Notes under the pieces: model-generated | Database searches by the model: none | The model's input: only the letters and a program-made list of their open reading frames with translations | What the model was told of the DNA's origin: nothing | DNA from: Wuchereria bancrofti | Taxonomy: Eukaryota; Nematoda; Chromadorea; Rhabditida; Onchocercidae | Assembly (NCBI GenBank): GCA_005281725.1 | Contig: SSBO01000001.1 | Coordinates: 10,370,251 to 10,434,250 of the forward strand | Direction of reading: 5' to 3' | DNA length: 64,000 nucleotides | Shown here: in pieces, positions 36,325-50,626 of the stretch | Layout of the letters: the number at the start of each line of letters is the position of its first letter | How positions within the stretch are numbered: position 1 is the first letter of the stretch | Position numbers and translations under genes: made by a program

Positions 36325-38419
36325 ATGGCAGATGATAACAATTCACGTTCAGCTGATAACGAACAACAAAATGATTCAGATGATAACGCAGGAAATGATA
36401 ATGAAGATGTTAGTTTCAGAAGCTTTAATTTTAATTAACAATGTAGCAACAAATGATAATGATAATCTTAATTGCAACATTTTATCCTATAATGGTACTG
36501 GTATTATGATAAAAAATGTTATCAGAAAAAGTGAATGATAATAGTTAATTTAATTTAAACAATAATCATATGGCAAATTCTTTTATTTTGATTAATTTAA
36601 AATTGTCCTCATTAATGAAACATAATAAATTTTTATAATGAATTGAAAAATTTTTAATGAAACAAAAATTATCATTAATAATTTTTATCATAAAATTGTT
36701 ATCATTACTTTTTTTTTTAAATTAATCATTGATTTATTACACTTCAATTATTTTTAGGAGATAGAAGTAATGAAATGTGATAATTCAACGCAAACTTCAG
36801 AAGAAAATTTGATTTGTGATGAAACAAAAAAATTAAGCAATAATTTTTTATCACTGAAAACATTTGGTAGAAAATTTAGTGCATTAAGACAACGATCACA
36901 AAGTTATAGTATTTTGCAAAATGATCAACCAACGACAAGTTCAAGTTTAAATTTAAAAAATTTATTCAATTTTAAATTTCTACGAAATCGATTTACTCAT
37001 TTAAAAAAATTTGTAAATTTAAAGCATTTATCAAATGCAAGAACAAAATATCATGAAAGTTTGGAAAAGTTAACAGAGTTAAAGCATTCATCAAATTCAA
37101 AAAATTCAACTGATTCTGAAAGTTCACCAAGAAATTGGTCAACTGATTCATCAAATGTGAAAAAATTGGCAGATTTGATGCATACCAAAGGACATTTCGA
37201 GAATTTATCAAATTTACAACAAAATGTAACAGATTTGGAACAATCTGTAACTTCGGAATGCTCTATTGATCCGGAAAATTCGGGAAAACAAATAGAATAT
37301 TCGACAAATCCAGTGCAATTAGAAGAAGAATCAAAACAATGCTCTATTGATCCGGAAAATTCAGGGAGTCAAATAGAATATTCAACAAATCCAGTGCAAT
37401 TAGAAGAAGAATCAAAACAATGCTCTATTGATCCGGAAAATTCAGGGAGCCAAATAGAATATTCAGCAAATTCGGAACAATTGGAAGAATCGAAACAATG
37501 CCCTATTGATCCGGAAAATTCAGGGAATCAAATAGAATATTCGACAAATCCGATGCAATTAGAAGAATTAAAGTATTCATCAGAACAATCAGAAAATTCA
37601 TCAGATTCCGGCAGTTTATCAAGTTTCAAATGTTCAACAAATTCGGAGCAATCGTTACGTTCCGGAAAATTGACTAATTCAAATTGTTTAACAACTTCAC
37701 AATATCCAACAAGTATGATTCATTCATCAAATGAAGCAAATTCATCAAACTCACAACATTTATCAAATTCAGAACAAACAACAACAAATTTGGAGCATTC
37801 ATTAAATGCGGAAAATCCGGAAAATTTAGAACATTCCGGAATTTCTGAACATTCAACACATTTGCATCATTCGACAAATTTAATGGTAGCATCAAATTCA
37901 GGTGTGGCACAAAATTTAATGAATCAAAAATTTTCATCGTCATCTGATGAAGAGGAAAATTTTGGCGGACAATCAAGAATTTTAATTGATTCAATTGATC
38001 AAATGTTACCAATTTCATCAAATAATTTAACAAAAGATTCAATGGAAATGATAACTGATAAGAATGATAGTGCAAAAATAGTTGATAACAATTCAAAAAC
38101 AACTATTAATGCTAATGCTAATGAACTTGGAACAACTGAAATAGCACCAACATGCGATGATTCATTAATTATTGATGATGAATCATATTTGGAATATTTC
38201 ATATGTTCACAATATTCGTCTAGCAATTCGGAAAATTCGCAACAATTACCGGAAATGCGATCAGTAAGTCAAGAATCATTAATGCAACATTTAATTATTG
38301 ATGAAAGTAGCACTGATACTAGTAGTACTGATATTGAAAATGGTGATAATAATAATCATATTGATAACAATGATAATAATAATAACAATAATGAAAATGA
38401 ACATCAAATTTATTACTGA
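36325..38419 (+). CDS. Unrecognised Ser/Asn/Glu-rich repeat protein (581 aa)
   Basis: Two exons, 36325-36408 and 36758-38419, join in phase 0. A TTTATTTCAG acceptor lies about 20 nt before the ATG, fitting SL trans-splicing. The N-terminus is acidic (MADDNNSRSADNEQQNDSDD). A moderately basic stretch (about 55-110) has LKTFGRKFSALRQRSQSY and leucine-spaced LKHLSN/LKHSSN motifs. Four 26-27-residue tandem repeats follow (CSIDPENSGSQIEYSTNP, VQLEEESKQ), then a long Ser/Asn/His low-complexity region and an acidic Asn-rich C-terminus. No signal peptide or membrane segment. The second exon stays open for 554 codons in this AT-rich setting, which with the codon-periodic repeats argues that it is coding. 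Probably intrinsically disordered; no family recognised. Confidence 0.8.
37258..37575 (+). repeat. 81-bp coding tandem repeat, four copies
   Basis: Units start at about 37258, 37339, 37420 and 37498 (spacings 81, 81, 78), in frame within the Ser/Asn-rich protein. The middle copies are nearly identical; the 78-bp step removes one codon. Confidence 0.95.
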
Positions 38420-41387
38420 TATTGTCGATGTATTAATTTTTTTTTTTTTTTTGAAATTTCACACAAAAAATTAAAACGAAAAAAATGAAATTGTATTTGA
38501 AATTGTCATTTAAAATTGCAAATTCATTCATTTATTATTAATAATTAGAATTAGTAAAAATGAATGTGAAAAATTTTTTTTGTTGATAAAAATTTTGATA
38601 AATAATGACAATTTTACTTAGAAAATTTTAAAACAAAAAAAAGATAATGATAAAATTTAAATGATTTGAATAACTTCATTCATTTTAACAATAATTTAAT
38701 CATTACTTTCAAATCATTATTATTTAACTAAAAATTGTTTTCTTTTTCATTTTTGTTTTAAATTTTTTAAGTAAAATTGTCTTCATTATTTGTGCTAATT
38801 ACTTTATATGCTATCAATATTATAATTATTCATAAAAATTTTTTCATTGTCATTTGTTCAATTTATTTCATTCATTCATTAATTACTGTTGACATTTGCT
38901 TTTGTATTTTCAAACTTGCATGACGAAATTTTTGAAAAATTTAAATTTTCAAAGTGAAATTAAATTTTTTTTTTGAATCCAACTATATTTGTATCAAATT
39001 GTATTGTGTTGTCTCTTTGTGTGCTTTTTTTTGAATTTCAATTTTTTTTCAAGAAAAAAAATTTCTTTATTGAATGAAATGATTAATAATTGTTTTCTTT
39101 CCTTCTTTCTCTCATTTTTTTTTTTTACAAATATGAATTTTTCACAAATAAAAATATGAAAAATAACAATGATTATTTTAATGAAGAGAATTTTGATTTA
39201 ATGAAAACAAAATTTTTATAATTTACAATTTTTTTCTTTTTTTTTTTGTATTTCCTAATTTATCGGACAAATTCTCAATTAAAAAGTTAAGAAAATTTTT
39301 TGATATTATGCAATAAAAAGCACAAAAGTAAGCATTTTTCTTCTTTCTGGAAATTATAAATGTAAATTTAAAATTTCCTCAAAAAAAAAAAGCAAATTAA
39401 ACTGCGAAAAATAAAAAGTAAAATAATTTGAAATTATTTTGCACAAAATTTACATTGTTTTACTCATTCTCTTTCTCTCATTTTTTTTGTTTTCACTTTT
39501 TAAAATTTAATTTATAGCAATGTATGTTAGTTAATTGCAACATTTTTTTTTTGAATGTCATCCATTTTAAATGTTGAATTTCATGTGTTTCCATATTTCA
39601 ATATGATTTCAAATTAATAAAAAGCTCGTAGAAACTTGTGTTGTACAATTAATTTTTCAAATGTAATTTTTAAATCTTTCAAAAAAAAAAAGAAGAGTAA
39701 AGATTTAGTTATCACTTGATTTTAATTTAAACTGATATCATTTTTATTTTTATACCTATGCAATTGATAAAAACCGATGATATGTACTATTTTATGCTTA
39801 AAATTTGGATTTTTTTTTTTTTGAAAAATCAATTAATTCAAATTGATTCCAATTTAATTTATATAAATCTTAAATTAAATCCCTTATAAATTTAATAAAT
39901 GAGAAAAATTTGTGGCTAAAATAACAAATTGATATCAGAAAGTTAAATAATATCAGAAAATAATATATGTTTATAAATTGGAAGTCTTTCTTTTTATTTT
40001 TTTCATTTGAATTGAATTCATTTCAATTAATCAAATCTCACCCATATTTACAACCATCGTCTGATTCAATCAATCAATCAATCGATCAATCAATCTTTGA
40101 ATTTGAACAAATTATTTTTTTGAATGAATCAATCATTCACTAATCAATTAATCTTGTTATAATTAACAATAACAATTTATCATGAATAAAATAAAACAAG
40201 AAAAAAAAAAAAGAAAATATCAAATACTTGAAATTTCTGAATATGAATGATTTAATTTTAAAAATAAATTCCGTCATATCACGTATTCTTCCCTTCTTTT
40301 TTTTGTTTCTACTTCTTACATTTTCAATTCTTCACTTTCTCAAGTTTTTTTTCGACTTTTTTTTTTTCTTTTTTAAGAACAAATAACAAATTTCTCCACA
40401 ATTAGCATCATTTGCCGTAAGTATTAATTAAAACTGACAACTCATAAATATTCCCGTTTCATCAGTTGTGCGTGTCTGTCTGTGTGTGCATGTGTGTCAG
40501 GATGTGTTTTACGTGCATATGTGTGTTCGTGTGTGCATGCATGTGTGCGTTTTACGTGCGTGTACATGTATATGTGCATATGCATGTGTATGTGTTCGTG
40601 TTTTACGTGTACGTGTGTATATGCATGTGTATATGTTCGTGTTTTACGTACGTGTGCGTGTATGTATCCATATGCAGCATGTGCATGTATACATGTGTGT
40701 TTTACGTACGTGTATATATCCATATGCAACATATGCATGTATGTGCGTGTTTTACGTACGTTCACGTGTGCATATGCATGTGTGTGTTTTACGTACATAT
40801 ACGTATGTATATCCATATGTGTGCATGTGTGTATGTACGTGTGTGTTTTACGTACGTTCACGTGTGTATATGCATGCATGTATTTTACGTACATATACGT
40901 ATGTATATCCATATGTGTGCATGTGTGTATGTACGTGTGTGTTTTACGTACGTTCACGTGTGTATATGCATGTATGTATTTTACGTACATATACGTATGT
41001 ATATCCATATGTATGTATGTGTGTGCTTTACGTACGTATATGTGTGTATATCTATATTTATCCATATCTATATTTTTTTTTTATGTGTGTGTTCGTGTTT
41101 TACGCACGTGTAGCTGTATATATCCACATGCAGCATGTGCATGTATATGTATATGTATGTGTGTGTCTTACGTACGTGTACGTATGTGTACATTCACATG
41201 TATGCATGTGTATGTATGTATGTATGTGTGTATGTATGAAATGTTCCTACTTGTGTTATCACCAATGATTTAATCAATTCATTAAAAAGGTGTGTGTGTG
41301 TGTGTAATACCTGCTCACTCCTTGATTCATTTGGTATACCCAACAGACTTGAACCGATCTTTTCAGCATTTCTCAGTCGGTGAAAGA
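38420..41387. other. AT-rich intergenic with a large TG/ACGT minisatellite
   Basis: No gene seen. Near 40065-40140 there is a short ATCAATCAATC repeat, and 40466-41310 is the alternating purine-pyrimidine minisatellite. A TTTTCAG acceptor at 41360-41366 precedes the next gene. Confidence 0.55.
40466..41310. repeat. TG/CA-rich minisatellite with TTTTACGTACGT units
   Basis: About 840 bp of alternating purine-pyrimidine sequence. Clear units of about 110-120 bp between 40780 and 41030 contain TTTTACGTACGTTCACGTGT, ATATGCATG, TTTTACGTACATATACGTAT and ATCCATATGTGTGCATGTGT. It ends in a (GT)n run near 41290-41306. The overlapping long Cys/Val/Tyr or His/Thr open frames on both strands are repeat artefacts. 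Confidence 0.95.
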
Positions 41388-44300
41388 ATGAATTGTCGAG
41401 AATTTTGGGATAATTGTCAAAAAGATATCACAAATGGATGGCAAACACTTGCTGATAAATCAGGTATTTTTCCAATTCAATTCTAAAACAAATTACAAAA
41501 ATTTTTAATTTAACAAAACGATAAATTACCAATGATAAAAATTTGAAATAAATTAATTGTTAAAAAATGCATTGCTAGTTTGATTAATTTTAATCAACAA
41601 ATTAGATTTGAATTCTAATGAATTATGTCAATTTTTTTAATTAATTTTTATTGTTAATAATTTGATTTTAAATTTCATATGTTTAATTAATGAGTGATAT
41701 AATCGACAAGTACAATTTATTGTTTGTTTTAATACATATCAATTTATTCAAATTATCAATTGATTAATTCTTGTAAAATTAATTTTACAAAATTAATACT
41801 AAAATTAAAATTAAACATTAAAAGTTTCATAATACTACGAAGATAATTGGCATCAGGAAACAACAAAGTGATATATTTTTAATTTTATAGAAATAAACCT
41901 AAGTTTATAAATTTTTCACGTTAGCTAGTGAAAGTTACAAGTTTTCTTATAAGCAATAAATTTTCAGCTATCGATCGGTCTGTTCAATTAAATTGATTAA
42001 TTGGAAATTGAATTAACATACTGAAATAGTTTGTGGTTCAGAAAAAAAAAAAAGGATAAAACATTATCGATTAATGCCGATGAAAAATTTTGAATAAATA
42101 ATGTTTATTTATGTAATCAGAATGATTCTTTTCTTTTTGTATTTTAAATTTAAAATTTAATTTTATCACATTTATATTTTACATTTAAATTTCATCTGAT
42201 GAAAAATAAGAAATAAATGTTTTATCAATTATTGATTGATTTTTAAATTTCTAATAAATAATTTTTGGCAAACGTTTTAATGCATACTTTAAAACTACAA
42301 TGAAAATTTAGGAACAAATTTCGGCAGTTTTTTTTTTTTTCAAATTTAAAACAACAAAAATGTCACATTGTGAGAGAAGTATCCCAATCAATATTAGCAA
42401 ATTTAAATCATTCATTGTTGCATTTAAAATTTTAGAAAAATTTAATTTATAAACTATTTTTTTATTTATATTAAAAAAAAAAAAAANNTTTTTTTTTTTC
42501 AAATTTAAAACAACAAAAATGTCACATTGTGAGAGAAGTATCCCAATCAATATTAGCAAATTTAAATCATTCATTGTTGCATTTAAAATTTTAGAAAAAT
42601 TTAATTTATAAACTATTTTTTTATTTATATTAAAAAAAAAAAAAACCAAATTTTAATTGAAAATGAAGTAATTTCTTTTTTTTTTTTGACAAAATAATAT
42701 TTCTGTTTTTTCTTTTTTCTACAGAAATGAAATTTGAATGGCCAATAAATTGTCCAATTGAAGTACGTGAACTTGTTGGACCGGAACGATTCGATGCACA
42801 GGATCCGAAATTCATGATGCCATTTTTTTGGAAAAGAGATCCTGTACCAGCATCTCGTTCCTGGTTTTATTTTTTTTTTTTATTATTTTTCTTTTCTCAA
42901 ATAATTTATAAGTAACAATAATAATTTTTAATTATTAAATTTGAATATTAAATAAATTCATTTTAATAAATTAATAATATTAAAAAACAAATGTGTAAAA
43001 AATTAAATTCTAAACAATTTAAGCATTTCAAATTTTTTACATCCAAATTTTATTCATTTCTTTCTCTTTTTTTTTTTAATTATATTATTTGTTTGAATTT
43101 TAATACTAAAAAAAAGAAATAATAATTCATTTCCTATTAATTAAAATAATTATTTATGTAAATTACTTAATTTCATAGATATTATTGCAATGATATGAAA
43201 AAATTAGATCAAATATTTTATCAATTTTCCGCCCAAAAAAGAAAAAAAAAAAGCGATGCAGATATGATTTTATTAATTCTATTCTTATTTGTAGGGATAT
43301 TATTTGTTTGTAATGCTTTTATTCATTCGGTTTTTTATTTGTAGGGGTATTATTGTTTGTGCAATTGAATGGACTTTTGGTTTTATATTATTACTACTTT
43401 ATTCATTGCACTATATTATAGCATTTTTTACTTCTGAAGGTGCAACTATTATAGCTTTTATATGTTTTATTACATTATTACAACTTAGTATATTTTTTAG
43501 CGCAAAAGTAAGTTTTATATTTAAAAATTGAAATTTTATTATATTCAAAAAAAAAAATGTTTTTTATTTTGGAATAAAAAAATTGTGCAAAATTATAGAC
43601 TAATTTTCAAAATTATTCAAAAAATTAAAAATTTTGTAAAAATGTTAATTGTGTATATTTTTCATTTTTTAAATGCTAATTTTTTCTTCTTTTGAACGTT
43701 TTGTTTGCATATTAATTTATTAATATTGAAAATATTAATTTTTTAAATTTAAATTTGCATCTTTTTTTGTAATTGTAATTTCTAAAATTTGTTTATCGTT
43801 TCTCAAATATTGCAATTAATATTTCATTACATGAGTTGATCGTTTTATTTGATTGATTTCATATTAATTAATAAAAAAAATGATAATTACATTTCAAAGC
43901 AAGAATTTAGTTTAAAAAATTATGAAAAACTATTAATTTTCATAAAACATAAATGTATTATTTTCATTATTCTACAAAACAAAATTAATTTATTTTCAAA
44001 TTATAAAAAAAAAGTAGGGAAAAAATTGCATGCAATATTAATATTTTTAAAATAATAAATGCACAAATAATCGCAAAATTATCATTTTTTTTTTCTAATT
44101 TAAAAAGAAATTATACAATTTAATTAATGATTACATACATTTTTGAAATGATTTATTTTTTAAATTAAATTTCAGGTACTATTTGTGATTGCTATTTTAG
44201 AAAAACATGCAAATTTACTCAAGCAACAATTGATATTTCAATATATTACTTGTGTTTTTCTCTTACTTAATGCAACATTTACATTTACGGCTGATATGGG

Positions 44301-46902
44301 CGGCTATAACGAAGAATATTTATTTGGCCGGAATGATCCATTCCTGATCCGTATTGCAGCTATTATTTCTGTTATTTTTATCTTTGTTGAACTTTATTTA
44401 CGTTTAATGACAAAAGCTGTTTATACGTTTATCAATGAAACAAAACGATTTAGGTAGAAAATAAATGTTTTTGTAGTAATTTTTAATTATAATTTTAATT
44501 TGTAAACAAGCTGTTTACACGTTTATCAATGAAACAAAACGATTTAGGTAGAAAATAAATGTTTTTGTAATAATTTTTAATTATAATTTTAATTAGTAAA
44601 TAAGCTGTTTACACGTTTATCAATGAAACAAAACGATTTAGGTAGAAAATAAATGTTTTTGTAATAATTTTTAATTATAATTTTAATTAGTAAATAAGCT
44701 GTTTACACGTTTATCAATGAAACAAAACGATTTAGGTAGAAAATAAATGTTTTTGTAATAATTTTTAATTATAATTTTAATTTGTAAATAAGCTGTTTAC
44801 ACGTTTATCAATGAAACAAAACGATTTAGGTAGAAAATAAATGTTTTTGTAATAATTTTTAATTATAATTTTAATTTGTAAATAAGCTGTTTACACGTTT
44901 ATCAATGAAACAAAACGATTTAGGTAGAAAATAAATGTTTTTGTAATAATTTTTAATTATAATTTTAATTTGTAAATAAGCTGTTTACACGTTTATCAAT
45001 GAAACAAAACGATTTAGGTAGAAAATAAATGTTTTTGTAATAATTTTTAATTATAATTTTAATTTGTAAATAAATTATTATTGTAAAAATTTATCATACA
45101 TATATTTTTTATAAAATTATTATATAATAGTAAGCAATTATTTTCATCGTCTTTTGTTTTTCAGAAAATATAAATGTGGTAAATTACTTATATGTATTTA
45201 TTACTTATTACTACTACTACGATTTAAATTGTTGTAATTTGAAATAATCAAAAATTAATGAATTTATAAAAAAAAGTAATAATAATAATAAATAATAATA
45301 ACTAATAATTAATAATAAAAATAATAACAATAAATAAACAAATAAATAAATAAAACTAATCAATGAATTAATGTTATCTTAAATTTACTATCTTTTTGTA
45401 ATATTTTATTAGAAAATTTTCAAAAAATTATATTTGTATTTAAATTTTGCTATGATATTGTCATATTATTAGTACATCTAATTATAAAATTAGAATTATT
45501 TACAGAATTGCATTAGATAATTCAAGATGGCGCTATCGTAAACGCGTATATTTCTCATATTGTTCCATAATGCAACAAAGTTTGTCAAGTTTAGCTAAAT
45601 CACAAAGTATTCCAAAGGTAATAAAATTTTCTTTCTCTTTCAAAATTTTATTTTTTGAAAAACTAGGAAGAACAAAGGAAAGATTAAATTAAATTATAAT
45701 TGAAGATTAAATTTGTAATAACAATATTTTCTTTCGTTTTCTACCAATTAATTACTAAGTAAATTTTACAATTTCAATTTTAATTTTCTTTCTTATTTTG
45801 TTATTTATTCAAATATATGAAAAACAACAAATTATATTTTAATAAGCTAATATAATAATAATAATAATAATATCATTGAAAGATTTGCTTCAAATTTCTT
45901 TCTTTCTTTTTTTTTTTTTCGTCTCATTTTTCAGACAGAAGATATCATGAATGCAACACGCAAATTAACCTTATCATCACTTATCAGTAATAAAATTGAT
46001 AAACGTGAAGTAATTTTGTTTTATTTTATTTTATTTTTATTTAATAACACTTCAAAATATTTCATCTTCAACTTATTCGCTTTTTAAAAGGAAAACAAAA
46101 AAAAAAAAGAAACTTATCATTAATGGAAAAAAATTTTTTTGAAAAAGAAATGAGGTTGTGTGATATTTTATGTGACACATCAAATCAGTTGCAAATTAAT
46201 TGTTTGATTAATGTTAATACTTTGCTATGCTTTGCCTATTAGTAAAAGTACTTATTACTTTTTTCACTTTCTTTTTTTTCTTTTTCAGGTTGCTGATCAA
46301 ATGTGCCAAACTACTAATGAACCAAAACTTTTACGAAGGTAAAATGTATTTTTAATTATTTTTAAAATTAAAATTAAACTAAAATTAAAATCAAATTAAA
46401 ATTAAACAGAATAAAATTTCATTTGAAAATTGTTTTCATTTATAGGATTTAATCTAAAATTACACTAAATTAACATTCAATAATTTCTATACAAAATATC
46501 ATTTGCATTTTTGGATAAAAAAAAAAAAAAAATGTATAAATGTAATATTATGTAGAAAGTAAAAAATTATTTTCCCTTTTTTTTTTTAGCCCCAAACCTA
46601 TTCGTTATAATTGTCGAACAACACGTAACTCACGTCAACGACAACAAATAATTGAACGAAGAGAAAGTCGTTCACGTTCACGTACTAATCAAGCAGGTGT
46701 TGCTCTATTAAAAGGTAATAGTAACAGTGCAGGTGTGACATTTTACATTGGTATGCAATTGAATTCGAAATATCTTCAAAGGCTTCGTAAAGGTAATTTA
46801 AAAGATGTCACCACTATACCATTAATTAATACCACCAAACAACATCATCAACAATATCACCATCGACGACGATGTCAATCATTAAATGATAATGAACGTT
46901 GA
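41388..46902 (+). CDS. Unrecognised four-TM membrane protein with basic Arg/Ser tail
   Basis: Eight exons close in phase to 1206 nt, 401 residues: 41388-41463, 42725-42863, 43345-43507, 44176-44453, 45506-45617, 45935-46009, 46289-46338, 46590-46902. The start (MNCREFWDNCQKDITNGWQT) follows an SL-type TTTTCAG at 41366. A soluble N-terminus (FDAQDPKFMMPFFWKRDPVP) precedes four hydrophobic segments: around CAIEWTFGFILLLLYSLHYI, AFICFITLLQLSIFF, YITCVFLLLNATFTF and IAAIISVIFIFVELYL. The C-terminal ~140 residues are cytoplasmic-like, with WRYRKR, ERRESRSRSRTNQ and a His/Arg-rich end. The exon 2 donor (TG/GTTTTA) was chosen because only it gives an open junction (SRSW-GIIV). Topology resembles tetraspan (MARVEL-like) proteins but no signature was recognised. 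Confidence 0.8.
42329..42645. repeat. ~156-bp duplication around an assembly gap
   Basis: Bases about 42329-42486 are repeated at 42489-42645 with NN between them, both from a T-run to an A-run. As at 1-1406, this is most simply an assembly duplication at a gap, inside intron 1 of the four-TM gene. Confidence 0.9.
44416..45078 (+). repeat. 94-bp minisatellite spanning an exon end and its donor
   Basis: The first unit starts in coding sequence (GCTGTTTATACG at 44416) and crosses the donor AG/GTAGAAA at 44453/44454. Six further nearly identical units start at 44510, 44604, 44698, 44792, 44886 and 44980. Each copies about 38 bp of exon (…AAACGATTTAG) plus the donor and about 55 bp of intron. 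The exon copy differs from the others by TTTATACG versus TTTACACG. Confidence 0.95.
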
Positions 46903-48966
46903 CTTCACATCTTTAAGCTTTATTTTCATTATTTCTTGTTGTATTAGTTATTTCATCGTTTTCTTTTTCCCCTCTCTCTCTCTCCCTCTCTCTCTCTTTC
47001 TCAACGAATTTATAAGTTTTCTTTAATTTCGTAAATAAAAAAAAAAAAGTTAGTAAACTATTTCCTTCACAAATTTAAAGGTAGAAAGAAGGAAAAGAAA
47101 TAAATTGAAATTGAGAAAAAGAATTATGTGATAATAGAAATTTGAAATTGAGATGAATGTTCATTTTTTGAAATATAATTTCATTTGCTTCATATACAAA
47201 AAAAATTATATAATAATTAAGAATTTTATCAATTAATCTAATACCTACTAATAAAGAAAGAAATGAAATTTAGCGCTTAAATTAGCTTAGAATAGAATGA
47301 AATATTGGTCTCAAGTAAACAATCAATAGTTGTTGTAAATCAAGATAAACCATTCTTTTCCCTCAGTCATAATTTTATACCATTTTTGAATTGCAAATGA
47401 TCAGATAATATTTGAATTTTTAACTTTATTAAATGAGAAAACAGATTTTTGTTATGTTGTTTGCTATAATGTAAACTGTTCAAGAAATATATATGCTTTT
47501 TTTAATGATTTACTAAAAATTAATCTAACTGAAACATGCATTAAAAATTAGATGTTTACTTTCAACAAAACAAAATCGATCAAAAATTCTTAAGTTTAAT
47601 TCATTCATTAATTATAATGTAAATTAATGAAAGAGAGCAGAAATTGCTGTAAATTTGTGCCAATGCGCTATTTTAAATGTTGTTAACTTGTTCTACCAAC
47701 GCATTGATTACATATATGAAAATAAGAGGAAAAGAGATGAAAAATTGGAACAGGAAGGAACAATTGTAATAGCAAATATCAGAAATATTAAAAGCAATGA
47801 ATAACGCTGACTTTTTTCCTTTTTTTTTTTCTTAACATTTTATGAAAGAGATCCAAGAAAAATCTTTTCTTTCATTTTTTTTTTTTTTTTAAATGAACAC
47901 ATTGCACAATTTTCAATTTAATTTGCTATAACGGGAAGAAGGATGAGCAATGATTTTAATGCGCTCATATCGTTCTACGACATTTTATGAAAGAGATTCA
48001 AGAAAATTAGATCATGATGTATCCATCTATGCAATAAGATGCTGTCGGAACATCAAATATGCACCTAACTCAATGTAGAAATTTCAAACGCATACACATA
48101 CACATACACACACACACATGCATGCATACACGCACAACATACACATACATAACGTCTATCACAAAAACAGTCAACCATATAGAAAGATGTGAGTGTACTG
48201 GGTAATATAAACGAGAACGGAAAGAAAAGCAAAGCAAAAAAAAAACGATGCGAATAGTTTTACAACAATCTGCAAAAATTTTCAGAAACAAAAAAATAAG
48301 TGATTGACTTTTACTTCAGCTGTTCGATTGAAATAGCCACAACATTGCTTGACAAAAGAAAAATATCTGTAATAAAATTCAGAAAAAATTAAACAATTGT
48401 TTGTGTTACATAAATATAATTATCACAATATTAAAATCTCAACTATATTGCGCATGACGAATTGATTTCCCATCTAAAATCCGCTTAAAGAAATGAAGAA
48501 AAGTGTTAATCATTAAATTAAACGACAGAATGCTGAGTAATAAAGGATGAGGAATTGCGGGCCAAGGAATTTGCCATTCAAAACTATGATTCGTACAAAT
48601 GCCTTCAAATGTATGTCATACATTCTATATTGCTTCTCACTCTGCAAAGTGAGTCAGTTTGTGAGTACACTGTTAAATGTTATTCTCAATTCAATTCCAA
48701 CAACAAAAAAAAAAAAAAAAAGAAACTCTAGAAAAACGAAATATTGCATCCAAACCAAAAATCAAAGTTGTAAAAAATTTTTACGCAATTTGAATTGCTA
48801 TTAACAATGGAATAAAAAAATGAAGCAGAACTGAACCTAAAGTAGCTTTGAAACAAATTAATTTTGCTACGCGCAGTACTTTTGGGAGTTTTCGTGAATC
48901 AATTCATACAAAACGACGAATGTCAGATGACAAGCATAAAAAATTGTATACAATTCTCCTCAAATT
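46903..48966. other. Convergent 3' flanks, four-TM gene and arf-1
   Basis: Contains a (CT)n run (46971-47003) and a CA-rich microsatellite (48089-48150). The open frames at 48547-48804 and 48864-49115 show no motif or splice support. No gene called. Confidence 0.5.

Positions 48967-50626
<1,660 letters not shown>

Noticed and set aside
37674..38226. Minus-strand frames of 142 and 75 codons
   Set aside because: Antisense shadows of the Ser/Asn-rich coding exon, made open by its biased codons.
40442..41273. Four overlapping frames of 200-266 codons rich in Cys, Val, Tyr or His, Thr
   Set aside because: All arise from the TG/ACGT minisatellite; they overlap in several frames and both strands and only echo the repeat unit.
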